Assembly (NCBI RefSeq): GCF_963259705.1 | Contig: NC_081861.1 | Coordinates: forward strand, 65,391,623-65,455,622 | DNA length: 64,000 nt | From: Myotis daubentonii | Lineage: Eukaryota; Chordata; Mammalia; Chiroptera; Vespertilionidae | Direction: 5' to 3' | Shown: positions 22,824-35,866 of the stretch, piece after piece | Numbering within the stretch: the first letter of the stretch is position 1 | Layout of the letters: the number at the start of each line of letters is the position of its first letter | The notes under the pieces: generated by a model | What the model saw: the letters and a program-made list of their open reading frames with translations, nothing else | Database searches by the model: none | Told to the model about the DNA's origin: nothing | Position numbers and translations under genes: made by a program

Positions 22824-23401
22824 AAATGTCTGATATTTTACTGCCTATGTTTTCTTCTAGGATTTTCATGGTTTTTGGTTTTGAGTATAATATTTAAGTC
22901 TTTAATCTATTTTGAGTATATTCTTGTGTATGGTGGTCTAGTTTCATTTTTTGCATGTATCTGTCCAATATTCCCAACAACATTTATTGAATATTCTGTA
23001 ATTATCCTACTGTATGTTTTGGCCTCATTTGTCAAATATTAATTGACTATAAAGGTTTGGGCTTAATTCTGGGCTTTCTATTCTGTTCCATTGATCTATA
23101 TGCCTGTTTTTATGCCAGTACTATGCTGGTTTGATTATTATGGCCTTATAATTTGATATCAAGTAGTGTGATTCCTCTAAGTTGGTTCTTTCTGAAGATT
23201 GTTGTGGTTATTCTGGGTCTTTTGTGGTTCCATATACATTTTTGGAATATTTGTTCTAGTTCTGTGAAAAAAATGCCATTGGTATGTTGACAGGAATTGC
23301 ATTGAATCTATAGATTGCTTTGGATATTATGGACATTTTAATGATGTTATTCTGCCTATCCATGAATACAGTGTATGCTTCCACTTAGAGATTATTCTTT
23401 T

Positions 23402-25660
23402 CATGTTTTTCTCAGATCCTTAAGCCTAAAAGAGAATAATATTGCAAGGACAGAGTCAGGATATGTAGACATTCACAATATCTGCAATAAAAATTATTTT
23501 TTATTATAAATAAACTTTTATTAAGTTAGGACACTGAGATTTTGGATTGGTTGTTACAGCTGTAGTTGCCCTAACTAATATAAAATTAGAATATTCAAGT
23601 GGTGTGTTTATATAATAAAACTTTAAACTCTGTATATTGACCTAGTGTTCAGGCAATAGAAAATGAGATAAGTTATATCTGAGACTGGAAACATGGAGAT
23701 AATATTAGGCATGGCAGAACACTGGGTAAAAATGTCACCTGGTTTAACATTGAGACATTATGAGGTGCCTAATGAACTTACAGCTTTAGGCAAAGACTTT
23801 GAAAGACTCAGAACATTTGCCTCTTAGTTATTATTAGAATATTACATATTCCTGGCTGCCCTTAACAATCTATTATGAGAAGAAGATTATCTTGGAAATG
23901 AATAGGAAGCTTTGCAAGCTGGAGTAAAAGAATATGTAGAAAATCCAGAAATTTTGGGATTTTTCAAAGGTAGGAAATAAAACTGAGAGATAGATTTTAA
24001 TAGGTATTTAGAATGCCTGAGTAGAGAGCTCCAAGGATCTGTCTCTCCAGTAAAGCAATAATTAAGTTGGCAAAAATTATCAGAGTCAACTTTTTGAGAC
24101 TCTGGAATCTAATCATTAATCTTGATTTGAAAAAAACACACACAACTTACAGCACCCAGTGGAGTGCTTTGTAAAGAAAAAAGCTACTACATTTCAGAAA
24201 AAAAGAGTGTGCAATGCATTTTGTTTATTCAACTATCCCCCAATCCCCATGTCAGAGGGGCAATCGCGGGGATAGCAATTCATATGTCTGATATAGTAGC
24301 TTGCTGATGCCAGAGCAGAAATATTGAACTTGTTCTAAAAGAATTGTAGTTATGCATTTCTGCCTGTGCTGTACTGCCTTGAAGTATCAGTTAATTGGCT
24401 TGCCTTTGTTTGACAACCCTCCAATTTTTTCAAGGCTGGAGAAGCTTTCTGGGAAGCATATGTTGCAAGCATTTAAAATCATATACTAGCAGAAGCTGCC
24501 TGGGCAAGGGCCAGCAGATGGGGCAAGCAAAAGACAAAACAAAAAAGCCTAGGATGAAATAGTCTTGGGAAGGAGATATGTGGGAAATAAGGGATTTGAA
24601 AAGCTCCATTGTATACTGGGAAATGCAAAAGAGAACACATATGCTTGGGGCTACAGGATTTTCATGAAAGACTTGAGCAGAACCTAATCTTTTATTCTGG
24701 TTGATTGTTAGGGTTCACATAAACAGGAATTGAACCCTAAAGTAGAATTTTAAAGTCCTAGATAAGAATAGAAAGAACCAACTTGCAAAGACAAGAAAAA
24801 TGTTTTTGTTTCATTTTGTTCTGTTTGCTGTTTCTTGAAATTTTCTTACTTAGGCTCCAGGAGTTTAATGCAATCTCTATAAAATTGCTAGCTGATCACA
24901 AAGCTAACAGAAGAGAGAATTAAGTGATCATACATGAAAAAGTATACAATATTTACAACCTTAGTTTAGAAAAATTCACTAAATAATCAATTATTCCAAC
25001 AACAAAGAGCATAAGAAATCTTGGGGAAAGGGGAGAATTTGATGTGCAAAGTAGCAACACCTGAATTGTAATATACAAAATGTCAACTTTTTAATAAGAC
25101 ATTTTAAAGTATGCAAAGAAATAAGGAAGTAAGCCCAATTTATAGAAAAATGGGAAAAAATGTAATATAAACTGTTTCACAGAAAGTACTAAAAGGAGTT
25201 TAAAGACAGGAAAGTCAGTATCAGGGAAAAGGGGTCCATGGGGGAGGAAGGCATACATTCACAGAAGATACAGGAATGTTGCAAGATAAGGGGTAAAGGA
25301 AGAGGGGGGCCCAGGTTGGGCTTTGAGTTTTGAAAGTGATATCCTGCAGGAAAGTGGCCAATTAGGAGAGCGAGGGGGATATAAAATAAGGCAGGGTCCA
25401 ATTAGAAAGTATCATGTTCAGACAAAGGGCTGCCAGCCTTCATAAACCCAGAGACAAAGAAAATCAGGGACTAAACTAGATTATTTTCCCATTAGAGCAG
25501 GTTTTTCCCATTTGAGGAAAACGCCCAGAGGGTTCCCTTTGGGGACCCCTCTCCAGGGGGAGTCTGTATACACTTGTCATTAACTTCTACACAGTTGCTT
25601 AAAAATCTTTTAGTCTGCAAATTTTATTCTTCAAACTTTGTAAGACAAGAACCCACAGGG
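23402..25660. other. unassigned; right part LTR-like
   Basis: Non-coding. 25190-25650 has features of an LTR: an ATATAAAATAAGG box near 25378, then 'gacccctctccagggggag' repeated in part after the Ves. 23480-24200 may be internal sequence of an old LTR element. No ends or frames were found. Confidence 0.3.
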
Positions 25661-25879
25661 AGCCCTAGCTGGTTTTGCTCAGTGGATAGAGCATCAGCCT
25701 GTCGAGTGAAGGGTCCCAGGTTCAATTCTGGTCAAGGGCACATGCCCAGGGTGCGGGCTTGATCCCCAGTAGGGGGCATGCAGGAGGCAGCCGATTGATG
25801 AATCTCTCTCATCTTTGATGTTTCTATCTCTCCCTCTCCATTCCTCTCTGATATCAATAAAAATATATTTTAAAAAAAG
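25661..25879 (+). mobile_element. Ves SINE
   Basis: Plus-strand Ves, duplication ACCCACAGGG (25651-25660 and 25880-25889). Confidence 0.93.
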
Positions 25880-25999
25880 ACCCACAGGGGGAGTCTGCTC
25901 ACCAAACTCCATGTGACAGTACAGACATTAGATATACTAGGCAAAGTATATCTGCATATTTAAACACTGTTTTAAATATGCATAGGAGCTAAAAGAAAT

Positions 26000-27055
26000 T
26001 TTTACTAAAGAACTAAAGGAAGCCAGGACAGTTATGTCTCACCAATTAGAGAATAACAATAAAGAGAAATAAATTGTTAAATAAACTACATAAAAATTCC
26101 AGAACTAAAAAGTACAATAGCTGAAATAGAAAATTTACTAGAAGGATTTGAAAACAGATTAGAGCTGGTAGAACTGGCAGAAGAATCAGTAAACTTGTGG
26201 AAAAGTCAATTAAAAGTATTCTGTCTGAGTTTCAGAAAAAAAAGAAAAAAGAAATAGAGTCAAAAAACTTGTGGGATGTTATTAAACATACTAATATACA
26301 CATTAGGAAAGTCTCTGTAAAAAGAGGTGGTAAAGTAAGGGACAGAAAAAAATATTTGAAGAATTAATGGCCAGAAATTTTCCAAATAACATGCAAGGCA
26401 TGACTGCATATCCAAGATCTCAACCAACTATAAGTAGGACAAACTCAAAAAGGTCCACACTGAAACACACTACAATCAAACTGTCCAAAGCAAAAGACCA
26501 AGAGAGTCTTGCAAGCTGCAAGTGATAAGTGACTCATCACATATAAGTGATTTTCAATAAGCTTAAGAGCCTATTTTTCATTGAAGCCAAGAAACCAGAA
26601 GGCAGTTGGATGATATTGTTTAAGTGTTCTTCTTACTGAAATGAAAGTACTTTACACAGTAACTCAAAACCATATGAATAAATAATGAACTCCTAACATG
26701 GATGGATCTTGAGAGTATTATGCAAAGTAAGAAAAAAAAGTCAGGTGGAAAGTATAAGAACCATATGATTTCAATCATATGTGGAGTATAAAGCAGAAAG
26801 AAACAAATGAACAAAAACAAACAAACTTATAGACACAGACAATAGTATGGTGGTTTCCAGACTTGAAGGGGGTGGGGGGGGGAGGATGAAGTGTATAAAG
26901 GAGGTCAAATATATGGTGATGGAAAGAGACTAGAGTTTGGGTGGTGAGATTACAATGCAATATGCAGATGATGCATTTATTATAAAGCTATACACCTGAA
27001 TCATATACTATCATTAACCAATGTTACCCTAATAAATTTAATTAAAAAATAAGAA
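26000..27055 (+). mobile_element. old L1/HAL1-type ORF1 joined to 3' UTR
   Basis: 26000-26625 is degenerate ORF1 ('gaaaattttccaaataacat', 'gactcatcacatataag', 'ccagaaggcagttggatgat'). From about 26660 the sequence is L1 3' UTR ('aaccatatgatttcaatcat', 'acaaacttatagacacagac'), ending in an A-rich tail near 27050. ORF2 is absent between them, so this is either a HAL1 or a deleted L1. Confidence 0.65.
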
Positions 27056-27563
27056 ATTAAAAAACTTTAGTAAAGGTCAAGTGTAGGTAAATATTAGAGC
27101 CACTATTATAGTATTTTATGGTTTGTAACTCTACTTTTTCCCCATATATTAAAAAAATAAAATAATAATAGTCTATCTATATTAATGAGCACAGATGTAT
27201 AAAAGTTATTTATGATAGCAACAACATAAAGGGGAGAACAGAACTGTATTACAGCAATGATTTTGTGTACTAATGAATATAAGTTGTTATACATTCCAAT
27301 CAGTTTATTATAAATATAAGATGACAATAGTTATTTCCACTAAGAAAATAACTCCAAAATATAAAGAAATGAAAGGAATAAACAGGCTACTTTAGAAAAA
27401 ACTGTAACATCAAACAAAAAAGAAGGTGGTATTTAAAGAATTGAGTAACAAAAAAAATCATAAAACATAGAAAACCAGCATTTTGTTGACCTTAAGTCAA
27501 AAACTGTTCCACAAGACAAAAAAGGTCATTAAATGTTAATGGAAGTGTTAATTAATAAAGAAT

Positions 27564-28234
27564 TCTATATAACAAAAAGCTAATAGGCAAATGGTCGTCA
27601 CGCCCACACCCTCACACCATCACACCATCAAGCCACAATGGCTCAGACACTCAACACTGGGGAGAGAGGAATGGGGACCAGCCAGGCTGCAGCCCGGGAG
27701 AGGGACAAGCCTCCTGCCCCATGGTCTAGGGCTCCAGTGGCTGTGCCTGTGGCTGTGGCACAGGAGAGGGACAAACCACCCGCCTGGTGGTCCTGGGTTC
27801 CTGCAGCTGCAGCCCAGGCAAAGCTGCTTGCCCATGGTCCCCTGCGGCTTCAGCCGGCCCTGGGTGAAGCTTGCCCGGGTCCTGGGTGCCTGCTATTGGC
27901 CAGAGGAGGGAAACCTGGGTCTTGGGTACAGGGTATGGCAGAGGTGGTTAGGGGTGATCAGGCCAGCAGGGGAGCAGTTATGGGCAATCAGGCCAGTAGG
28001 GGATCAGTTAGGGACAATCAGGCAGGCTCAAAGAGGTGGTTAGGGGCGATCAGGCAGACAGGCAGAGGGGTTAGTAGTGATCAAGCAGGAAGGCAGGTGA
28101 TTAGTTAGGAGCCAGCAGTCCTGGATTGCGAGAAGCAATAGGACATCCCCCAAGGGGTCCTGGATTGGAAAGGGTGCAGGCCAGGCTGAGGGACCCCACC
28201 CTTAATGCACAAGTTTTGTGCACCAGGCTTCTAG
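27564..28234 (+). mobile_element. Helitron
   Basis: 5' TCTATATAACAAAAAGC, 3' hairpin TGCACAAGTTTTGTGCA and CTAG at 28231-28234. The next Helitron follows at once (CTAG|TCC). The interior is GC-rich with a 'gcaatcaggccagtagggga' tandem repeat near 27950-28070. Confidence 0.85.
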
Positions 28235-28948
28235 TCCTATCTAATAAAAGAGAAACATGGTAATTGGTGTAAGACCACTACCCTTCCCATTGGCTAATCA
28301 GGGCAATATGCAAATTAACTGCCAGCCAAGATGGCGGCCGGCAGCCAGGCAACTTGAAACTAACATGAGGCTTGCTTGCTTCAGTGACGGAGGACTCCAA
28401 CGTTCCCCGCCTGCCGTTGCAGGCCTCTGAGATGCAACTCTAAGCAACTATGTAACAAATATAGAAGCTAAACAAAACCCCAGAAACCTGCTTTAGTCCC
28501 CTGGGCTTCAGCCAGCAGGATTGCAATATTGTAAGCAAAGGCCAGAAACCTACTTTCAACAGCGGAGGCCTAAGAGCTGGAGCAAAGCCTCAAAGCTAAA
28601 GCAGGCCCAGAATAAAAAATAAAAAAAATAAAAAAAGGAGCTGTTGGGAGCTTCAGTCACCCCCAGCCTGAAAAGAGCCCTCAGCCCCTCACCCAGACTG
28701 GCCAGGCACCCCAGTGGGGACCCCCACCCTGAAGGGTGTGTGACCAGCTGCAAAGAGCCATCATCCCCTTATCCAGGCTGGCCAGGCACCCCAGTGGGGA
28801 CCCCCACCCTGAAGGATGTGTGACAAGCTGTAAACAGCCCTCAGCCCCTCACCCAGGCTGTCCAGGCACCCCAGTGGGGACCCCCACCCTGATCCAGGAC
28901 ACCCTCCAGGCCAAACCAGCCGGCACCCACCCGTGCACCAGGCCTCTA
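28235..28948 (+). mobile_element. Helitron type B (part of composite B+C)
   Basis: 5' TCCTATCTAATAAAAGAG, YY1-like CAAGATGGCGGCC at 28327-28339, an A-rich run near 28615, and three ~80-bp tandem units (28660-28890). It ends at CTCTA where type C begins. Confidence 0.87.
28327..28339 (+). promoter_or_regulatory. YY1-like motif in Helitron B
   Basis: CAAGATGGCGGCC contains AAGATGGCGGC, the strong YY1 form. Binding is inferred from the match only. Confidence 0.5.
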
Positions 28949-29811
28949 CCCTATACAGTAAAAGGGTAATATGCCTCCCAGCACAGGGACCAGTGGAGCC
29001 GCAAGGCCTCGTGGCACTGGGATCAGCATGACAGGGGCAGCACCCAAACCCTCTGATCACCTATGGCTCTGTGTGTGACAGGGGGGCGGGGACACAACCT
29101 TCCTGTCCGCCCTACTCTGTTCATGACAGGGGAAGGCGCCCCAACCCCCTGATCAGCCCTGCTCTGTGCCTGATAAGGGGGAGCTCCCCAACCCCCTGAT
29201 CGCCCTGCGGCTCTGTGTGACAGGGTGTGGCGCCCCAACCCCCTGATCAGCCCTGCTCTGTGTGTGACAGGGTGTGGCGCCCCAAACCCCCACCCCCACA
29301 GGCCCTGCTCTGTGTGTGACGGAGTAGAACCATAACCTCCCCATCGGCCCTGTCCTGAGTGTGACAGTGGCGGCGCCCCAACCCCCGATCAGCCCTGCTC
29401 TGTGGGTGATAGAGGGCCGTGCCCCAACCCCCTGATTGGCCCTGCTCTGTGCTTGACAGGGGGTGGCGCCTCAACCTCCCCATCGACCCTGCCTTGAGTG
29501 TGACAGGGGACGGTGCCCCAACCCCCCAATCGGCCCTACCCTGAGCGTGACTGAGGGTGGCATCACAACCTCCCGATCGCCCTGCTCTGTGCATGACAGG
29601 GGGTGGCGCCCCAACTCCCCAATCAGCCCTGCTCTGAGCCTGACCAGGAGCTGCACCTAAGGATTGGGCCTGCCCTCTGCCACCCAGGAGCAGGCCTAAG
29701 CCAGCAGGTCGTTATCTCCCGAGGGGTCCCAGACTGCGAGAGGGCACAGGCCGGGCTGAGGGATCCCCCTCTCCCCCCGAGTGCACAAATTTTTGTGCAC
29801 CGGGCCTCTAG
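28949..29811 (+). mobile_element. Helitron type C (part of composite B+C)
   Basis: Starts CCCTATACAGTAAAAGGG and ends with GTGCACAAATTTTTGTGCAC, CTAG at 29808-29811. The interior is a minisatellite of about 45-52 bp units (CCCTGCTCTGTG...GCGCCCCAACC). It has no Rep/helicase. Confidence 0.9.
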
Positions 29812-30664
29812 TATACTATAAAAGTATATGCACTAAGCCACAAAGTTCCAGAATATATAAAGCAAATATGCCAGAATGAAGGGAAAAATAGTACTTCAAA
29901 AATCATTAGAAACATTAATATCCAGCTATCAAATATAGAACAAAAAGAAATATAGGACTGAACAACACCATAAACTACATCTAATAGACTTTAACAGAAC
30001 GCTTCTACCAATAAGAAAATCCACATTTTTCTCACTTATTCATAGAACATTCTAAAAAAAAAAGACCATATGTTAAGCCACAAAACACATTCAATAAATT
30101 TAAAATTATTGAAACAATTGAATGAATTATCTTATTGGAGCACATGAAATGAAGTTAGAAATCAGTAATAGAGGAAAAACTGTATAATTCACAAATATGT
30201 GGAAATTAAACAGCCTACACTTAAACAAACAATGGGTCAAAGAATAAATCCCAAGATATACTAGAAAAGAAATATTATAAATGATGGGGGAAAAAAACAA
30301 TATACCAAAATTAATGGAAAGCAGTGAAAACAGTGTTTATAGATAAATTTATAGCAGCAAATGATTACTATAAAAACCATTATATCAGTAACTTAACTTC
30401 ACACCTTAAGGAATTAGAAAAAGAAAGACATACTAATCATAAAAGTGGCAATAGGATAAAAACAATCAAGATTATAGCAGAGATAAAATATAAAATGAAA
30501 AGACACTAGAGATAATCAACAAAATCAATAGCTGGTTCTTGGAAAAGGTATAACAAATTGAAAAATAGTTAAGTAGTCTGGCTAAGGAAAAAACAGGGGA
30601 GATTAAAATTAGTAGAATCATAAATAGAAGAGACATTATTACCAACCTTAAAGGAATAATACTA

Positions 30665-31248
30665 TCCTATATAATAAAAGTGTAATATGCAAATAGACCA
30701 AACAGCAGAGTAACCAAACCAGTCAAAGCGTAATATTGTAATGATATGCTAAAGCTGTTCAATCACTCTTTATGACATGCACTGACCACCAGGCGGCAGA
30801 TGCTCCAACTGGTAGGTTAGCTTGTTGCTGGGGTCCGGCCCATCAGGATTGAGCAAGATGGGCCAGACACACCCTGGAGCCCTCCCGCTCTCCCTCCCTG
30901 GCTCGATCGTGTACCAGTGGAGTTCCTCAGCCTGGCCTGCACCCTCTCGCAATCGGGGACCCCTTGGGGGATGTTGGAGAGTTGGTTTCAGCCCAATCCT
31001 ACAGGCGACTCCCCTTGGGAGGGTGCCAGGCACAGGGCTCATGGCTGGCGAGCGCTGCTGTGACAGCGCAAGCCTGTCCAGATGGGGATTGATTGGGTGC
31101 AAGCCTGCAGCAGGCACAGTGGGGCCAGGATGAGCGGGAGCAGCAGGTAGGAGCTGCAGGTGGTGTTGGACTGCTTGTTTCGGCCCAATCCCTACAGGCC
31201 ACCAAGAGGGACCCCACCCATGCACAAATTTGTGCACCGGGACTCTAG
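30665..31248 (+). mobile_element. Helitron
   Basis: A30664 then TCCTATATAATAAAAG; the 3' hairpin TGCACAAATTTGTGCA and CTAG at 31245-31248 are followed by T. It has one CTCF-like half motif (CCACCAGGCGGCAG, 30786-30799, one mismatch). Confidence 0.92.
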
Positions 31249-31660
31249 TTTTAAAATAATAATATGAATAAATGTATACTAACAAATTAGATAACCTAAA
31301 TGAAATAAACAAATTCATAGAAGACACAAATGCCAAAACTGACTTAAGAACAGAAAATCTGAACAGACCTTATGATCATTTAAAAGTTTGCATTGGTAAT
31401 GAAAAACTTCCCAACAAAGGCAAGTTTAGAACCAGGAGTCTTTACTGTTAAATTCTTGCAAACATTTGACAAAAAACTCATGTCAATCCAACTAAACCTC
31501 TTCCAAGAATTAGAAGAGGTGGGAATATTTTCTAACGTATTTTGTATTTTATGAAGTAAGCCTTACCCTGCTACCAAGGGGAATAAAGAAAGAAAGAAAA
31601 AAAAACAAACAACTAAACCTAAAAGGATTACATGCCATGAGCAAGAATAATTCATTTTTA

Positions 31661-31814
31661 CTAGAGGCCCAATGCAGGAAATTCGTGCAAAGGGCTCAGT
31701 CCTCGCAGACCTGGCTGCCTCAGCCCTCGCAGCCCCAGTTTCATCCGGAAGGTCGTCTGGATGGTCATTTTGCTGTTTAATCTAATTAAAATATTAGCTC
31801 TTTATTAAATAGGA
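31661..31814 (-). mobile_element. Helitron, 154 bp
   Basis: 3' CTAG at 31661 after A31660; 5' TCCTATTTAATAAAG at 31814. Little remains besides the termini. Confidence 0.87.
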
Positions 31815-33427
31815 TAATAAAAGGGTGGATCAAGAAAAGTAATACATGCACAGCATTACTAGAATAGAGTGGAAAAATATGGGATGATCTCAATAGATGC
31901 AAAAAATTATTTTGCATAATTTAACATGCTTTTATAATAAAAATATTCAGAAAACTAGGAACAGAATAGACATTGCTCAGCATAACTAGATAAAGAACAC
32001 TTGCATAAAGTCTACAGCTTATATTATGTTCAATTCTAAAATAACAAAAGCATTCACCTTAAGATCAGGAAAAAGACAAGTATGTCCATTTTCACACTGC
32101 TATTCTACATTGTACTGAAAGTCCTAACCAAAGCAATTAGAGATGAAATAGAAATAAAAGCCAACTAAGAAGAATAAAAATCATCTAAATTTGTAAAGGA
32201 AGAACCAAAGCTATCTCTATTTGTAGATGGCATGATCTTATATGTAGAAAATACTACAGTAGCTATAGAGAAACTGAGTGAATAAACAAATTCAGCAAAG
32301 TTGCAGAATACAAAAATCAACCTGAAAAGTTAAGATGTATTTCTATACATTAGCAATGAACAATTTGAAAGGGAGGTAAGAAAACAATCCCATTAGTAAT
32401 GACATATAAAAAGAATAAATACTTAGAAAATAAATTTAAACAACTAGGTGTAAGACTTCTACACTGAACTACAAAACATTGCTGAACATTGCTGGAAAAA
32501 ACTAAATACCCGAATAAATAGAATGACATCCCATGTTTATGAATCAGATAACAACATTGCTAATCAATATCCCCTAAAGCAATTTAAAGACTCAATACAA
32601 TCCTTATCAAAATACCAATAGCTTTTTTTTATTCAAAAATTCTAAAAATTGATCCTCAAATTCATATGGAACTGCAAAGTGCCCCCACATAGCCAAAACA
32701 ATTTTAATGAAGAAAAAGAGGATTCAGACTCCTTGATTACAATACATACTACAAAGCTAAATTAAAGAACAGTGTGAATAAAAATCTCTATATAGGCCAG
32801 TATAGTAATATGTCCAGAAGTATATACAAACATCTATGGCCTGTTGATTTTTGACAGTGGTGTGGTGCCAGATTATGTAATGGAAGAGAACATCCTCTTC
32901 AACAAATTATGCTGGGAATAACTGGATAACCACATGCAAAATAACAAAGTTAGACCCCTATCACATTCTGCATATAAAAATAAAATAAAAATGAGTCAGC
33001 AACTTAAATTTATGAGCTAAAACTAATTACATCCATAGAAGAAAACATACTATTAAATCTTTTTGATAGATTTGCCAATGGATTCTTAGACTTGACATCA
33101 AAAGTACAAGCAGCAAAAGAAAACAGAAATATTGGGCTTCATAAAATTAAAAACTCTTGTGCATCAAAGGACATTATCAATGATGTAAAAACACACATAG
33201 AAAATATTTGTAAATCATATATCAGATAAAGGATAGTATCCAGAATATGTAAACAATACTTACAACTCAACCAACAAATAATAATAATAAAGGGGGGAAA
33301 AATAAGCTAATTAAATATAGGCAACGACTTGAATAGCTATTTCGTCCAAGAATGTATGTAAATGGCCAATATGTACATGAAAATATATTCAATATCACTG
33401 GTGTTTTAAAAATGTAAATCAAAAGCA

Positions 33428-33885
33428 CAATGAGGCCCAGTGCACAAAAATTTGTGCACTTGGGAGGGTCCCTCAGCCCGACCTGTGCCATCTCACAGTC
33501 TGGGACCCCTCAGGGAATGACCACCTGCTGGCTTAGGCCTGCTCCCTGGGGGATTGGGCCTAAGCTGGCAGACAGACACCCCTCTGGCAGCCCGGCAGCC
33601 CTTGGGGGATGTCCACTTGCCAGCGGGGAGCAGGCCTAAGCTGCAGTCAGATATCCTTAGTGCTGCTGAGGAGGCAGGAGAGGCTCCCACCACCACCGCT
33701 GTATTGGCAGCCATCAGCCTGGCTTGTGGCTGAGCAGAGCTCCCCCTGTGGGAGCGCACTGACCACCAGGGGGCAGCTCCTGCATTGAGCATCTGCCCCC
33801 TGGTGGTCAGTGTGTGTCATAGTGACCAGTCATTCCCAGTCGTTCTGCTGTTAGGGTCAATTTTCATATTACCCTTTTATTATAT
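33428..33885 (-). mobile_element. Helitron type A (composite A+B, damaged joint)
   Basis: The 3' end is mutated (CAATGAGGCCC for CTAGAGGCCC), with an intact hairpin GTGCACAAATTTTTGTGCAC on minus. It has the paired CTCF-like motif. At 33885 it passes directly into type B with the joint deleted. Confidence 0.82.
33763..33806. promoter_or_regulatory. inverted pair of CTCF-like motifs
   Basis: CCACCAGGGGGCAG on plus (33763-33776) and on minus (33793-33806), 16-bp spacer. Both fit the CTCF core. Confidence 0.6.
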
Positions 33886-34482
33886 ACAAGTGCCTGGCTA
33901 TCCTGGGTGAGTGGCTGATGGCTGTTTGCAGGCTGGCCACAGCCCCTTCAGGGTGGGGGTCCCCACTGGGGTGCCTAGCCATCCTGGGTGAGGGGCTGAG
34001 GGCCATTTGCAGGCTGTCCATGCCCGTTCAGGGTGAGGGATCCTGCTGGGGTGCCTGGCCAGCCTGGGTGAGGGGCTGAGGGCCATTTTCAGGCTGGCCA
34101 AGTCCCCCAGCAGGGAGCCTCACCAACATGAGGGTGTGGCCAGACTGGGTGAGGGACTGATGTCTGTTTGCAGGCTGGCCACGGCCCTCAGCCACCCAAG
34201 CTCCCAGTGGAGGCTGGTTGGAAGCAGGTATCTGAGATTTATTTGTCTTCTACAATTGAAACTTTGTTGCCATGAGCAGCGGCACAGCCGGTTCAGGGCC
34301 GGCGGGAAGCTTGGCTTCCTCCATCGCCTGGGAAACCAAGCCTCCCACTTGCTCCAGCTCCGTGGCTGCCGGCTGCCATCTTGGTTGGGTTAATTTGCAA
34401 ATAGTCATTCTGATTCGCTGGTGGGCATGGCTTGAGGCATAGTGAAGGTATGGTCAATTAGCATCTTTGTCTATTATTAGTG
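33886..34482 (-). mobile_element. Helitron type B (composite A+B)
   Basis: Three to four ~80-bp units (33890-34200), then the B body and a 5' end near 34482 ('tctattattagtgtatata', not canonical). Confidence 0.78.
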
Positions 34483-34685
34483 TATATATATATATGAAAA
34501 ATAAAAATAAATGTCCACAAAGATAGTTGTACACAAATGTTTATAGCATAGCAGCATTATTCATAGTAGCCAAAACATGGAAACAACCCAATATCCATCA
34601 ATGGGTGAATAAATTGTGGTACAATTTATATAGCAGGATATTATATAGGTACAATAAGATATTATTCAGCCATTAAAAAGAAAGA

Positions 34686-34797
34686 GATAACATAGGCAAT
34701 AGGGTAGTGAAGGCCTTGAGAGGTGGATAGGGGCTTGGAGAAGGGGGGCATAAGGGGGAAAAGTGGGAAGCATCTGTAATACTATGAACAATAAAAA
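34686..34797 (+). mobile_element. very short L1 3'-end insertion
   Basis: About 110 bp of bat L1 3' tail ('ataggggcttggagaagggg', 'actatgaacaataaaa') inside old L1, flanked by AAAAAGAAAGA on both sides (about 34675-34685 and 34796-34804). Confidence 0.6.
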
Positions 34798-34904
34798 AGA
34801 AAGATATTTATAAATGCTACAACTTGGATGAATATCAAAATATGATAAGTGAAAGAAACCAAACATGAATTGTCACATATTTCATGATTCCATTATATGA
34901 TATA

Positions 34905-35553
34905 CTAGAGTCCTGGTGCACGAAATTTGTGCATGGGGAGGGGGTTCCCTTAGCCTAGCCTGCACCCTCTAGCAATCCAGGAATCCTTGGGCAGGCAGGT
35001 AACAGAGTGGTTAGGGACAATCAGGCAGGCAGACTCCCTCCTCCCAACAGTGGATTCTGTGAGGAATATGGCTCCCTCCTCCTTCTTGTCATGGTCCAGT
35101 TTGAAGGCTGGCCACATCCCCAAAAGCACGAGACCCAGAGTTCCGCAGCACCCTGGCGGCCCAGGACCCACAGACCCTTCCTGCCTGGGGTTATAGACCC
35201 TTCTCGCTGCCTCCGCGCCTTGGATGCCCAGGGCTCACAGACCCTTCCTGCCTGCGTGCCTTGGCAGCCTTGGGCCCACAGATCTCTCCCACTGCCATGC
35301 CCCAGAGGCCCAGAGCCCACAGACCTTTCCCACCTGCGTGCCTCAGCAGCCCAGGGTTAAAGACCCTTCTCACCACAGCCACTGCTGCTGCAGTGCCTCC
35401 AATGTCCAGGGCTCACAGATCCTTGTTGCTGCCGCTGCATTTCGGAGGCCCAGAGCCCACAGACCCGTCCTGCTTGCATGCCTCAGCAGCCAGGGGCCCA
35501 CTATTCGCTCGTCCATCCTGGTCGTGACAGCCCAACGCTATTATTAGTATAGA
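34905..35553 (-). mobile_element. Helitron with tandem GC-rich units
   Basis: 3' CTAG at 34905 after A34904; 5' TC ends at 35553. Degenerate repeat units of 'agcccacagacccttcctgc' type (about 65 bp) fill 35150-35510. Confidence 0.88.
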
Positions 35554-35866
35554 TATCTAGAATAGGAAAATCCATAGAGACAGAAAGCAGAAAAGAGATT
35601 AACAGGAATTGGGAGAGGGCATAATATGGAGTGATTACCTAAGGGATACAGGCTGTTTTTATGGCATGATGAAAATGTTTGAAGACAAGATTAATCTAAT
35701 GGTTGCACAATATTTTGAACACTAAGTACCACAGAACTGTGCACAAAATATCACTGAATTGCACACTTTGAAATGATTAAATGTATGTAATTGAATTTCA
35801 CCTCAAATGATAAAAAAGAAACAAAATAGCACATGTGTGACACCTTAAATGGATACAGTAAAGTTA

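Larger units (their letters stand above)
21155..23384 (-). mobile_element. 5'-truncated L1, ORF2 3' part and 3' UTR
   Basis: Antisense L1: the 3' UTR is at the left (21155-21720) and the C-terminal part of ORF2 runs rightward. It is flanked by a 17-bp duplication, TTAGAGGTTATTCTTTT (21138-21154) and TTAGAGATTATTCTTTT (23385-23401). It is interrupted by a hAT MITE (21351-21562) and a Ves (22603-22823), leaving about 1.8 kb of L1. ORF2 is broken by many stops. Confidence 0.9.
27056..35866 (+). mobile_element. old L1 sequence cut into pieces by Helitrons
   Basis: Plus-strand L1M-type ORF2 and 3' UTR seen in 27056-27563, 29812-30664, 31249-31660, 31815-33427, 34483-34904 and 35554-35866. Words such as 'tggttcttggaaaaggt' (endonuclease/RT spacer), 'gctgggaataactggataac', 'acatggaaacaacccaatat' and the 3' UTR 'aaatccatagagacagaaag' run in the L1 order. 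All frames are broken. Confidence 0.75.

Noticed and set aside
28990..29650. CRISPR-like array of repeats and spacers
   Set aside because: Units are imperfect, 45-52 bp, without constant repeat/variable spacer structure, and lie inside a eukaryotic transposon.
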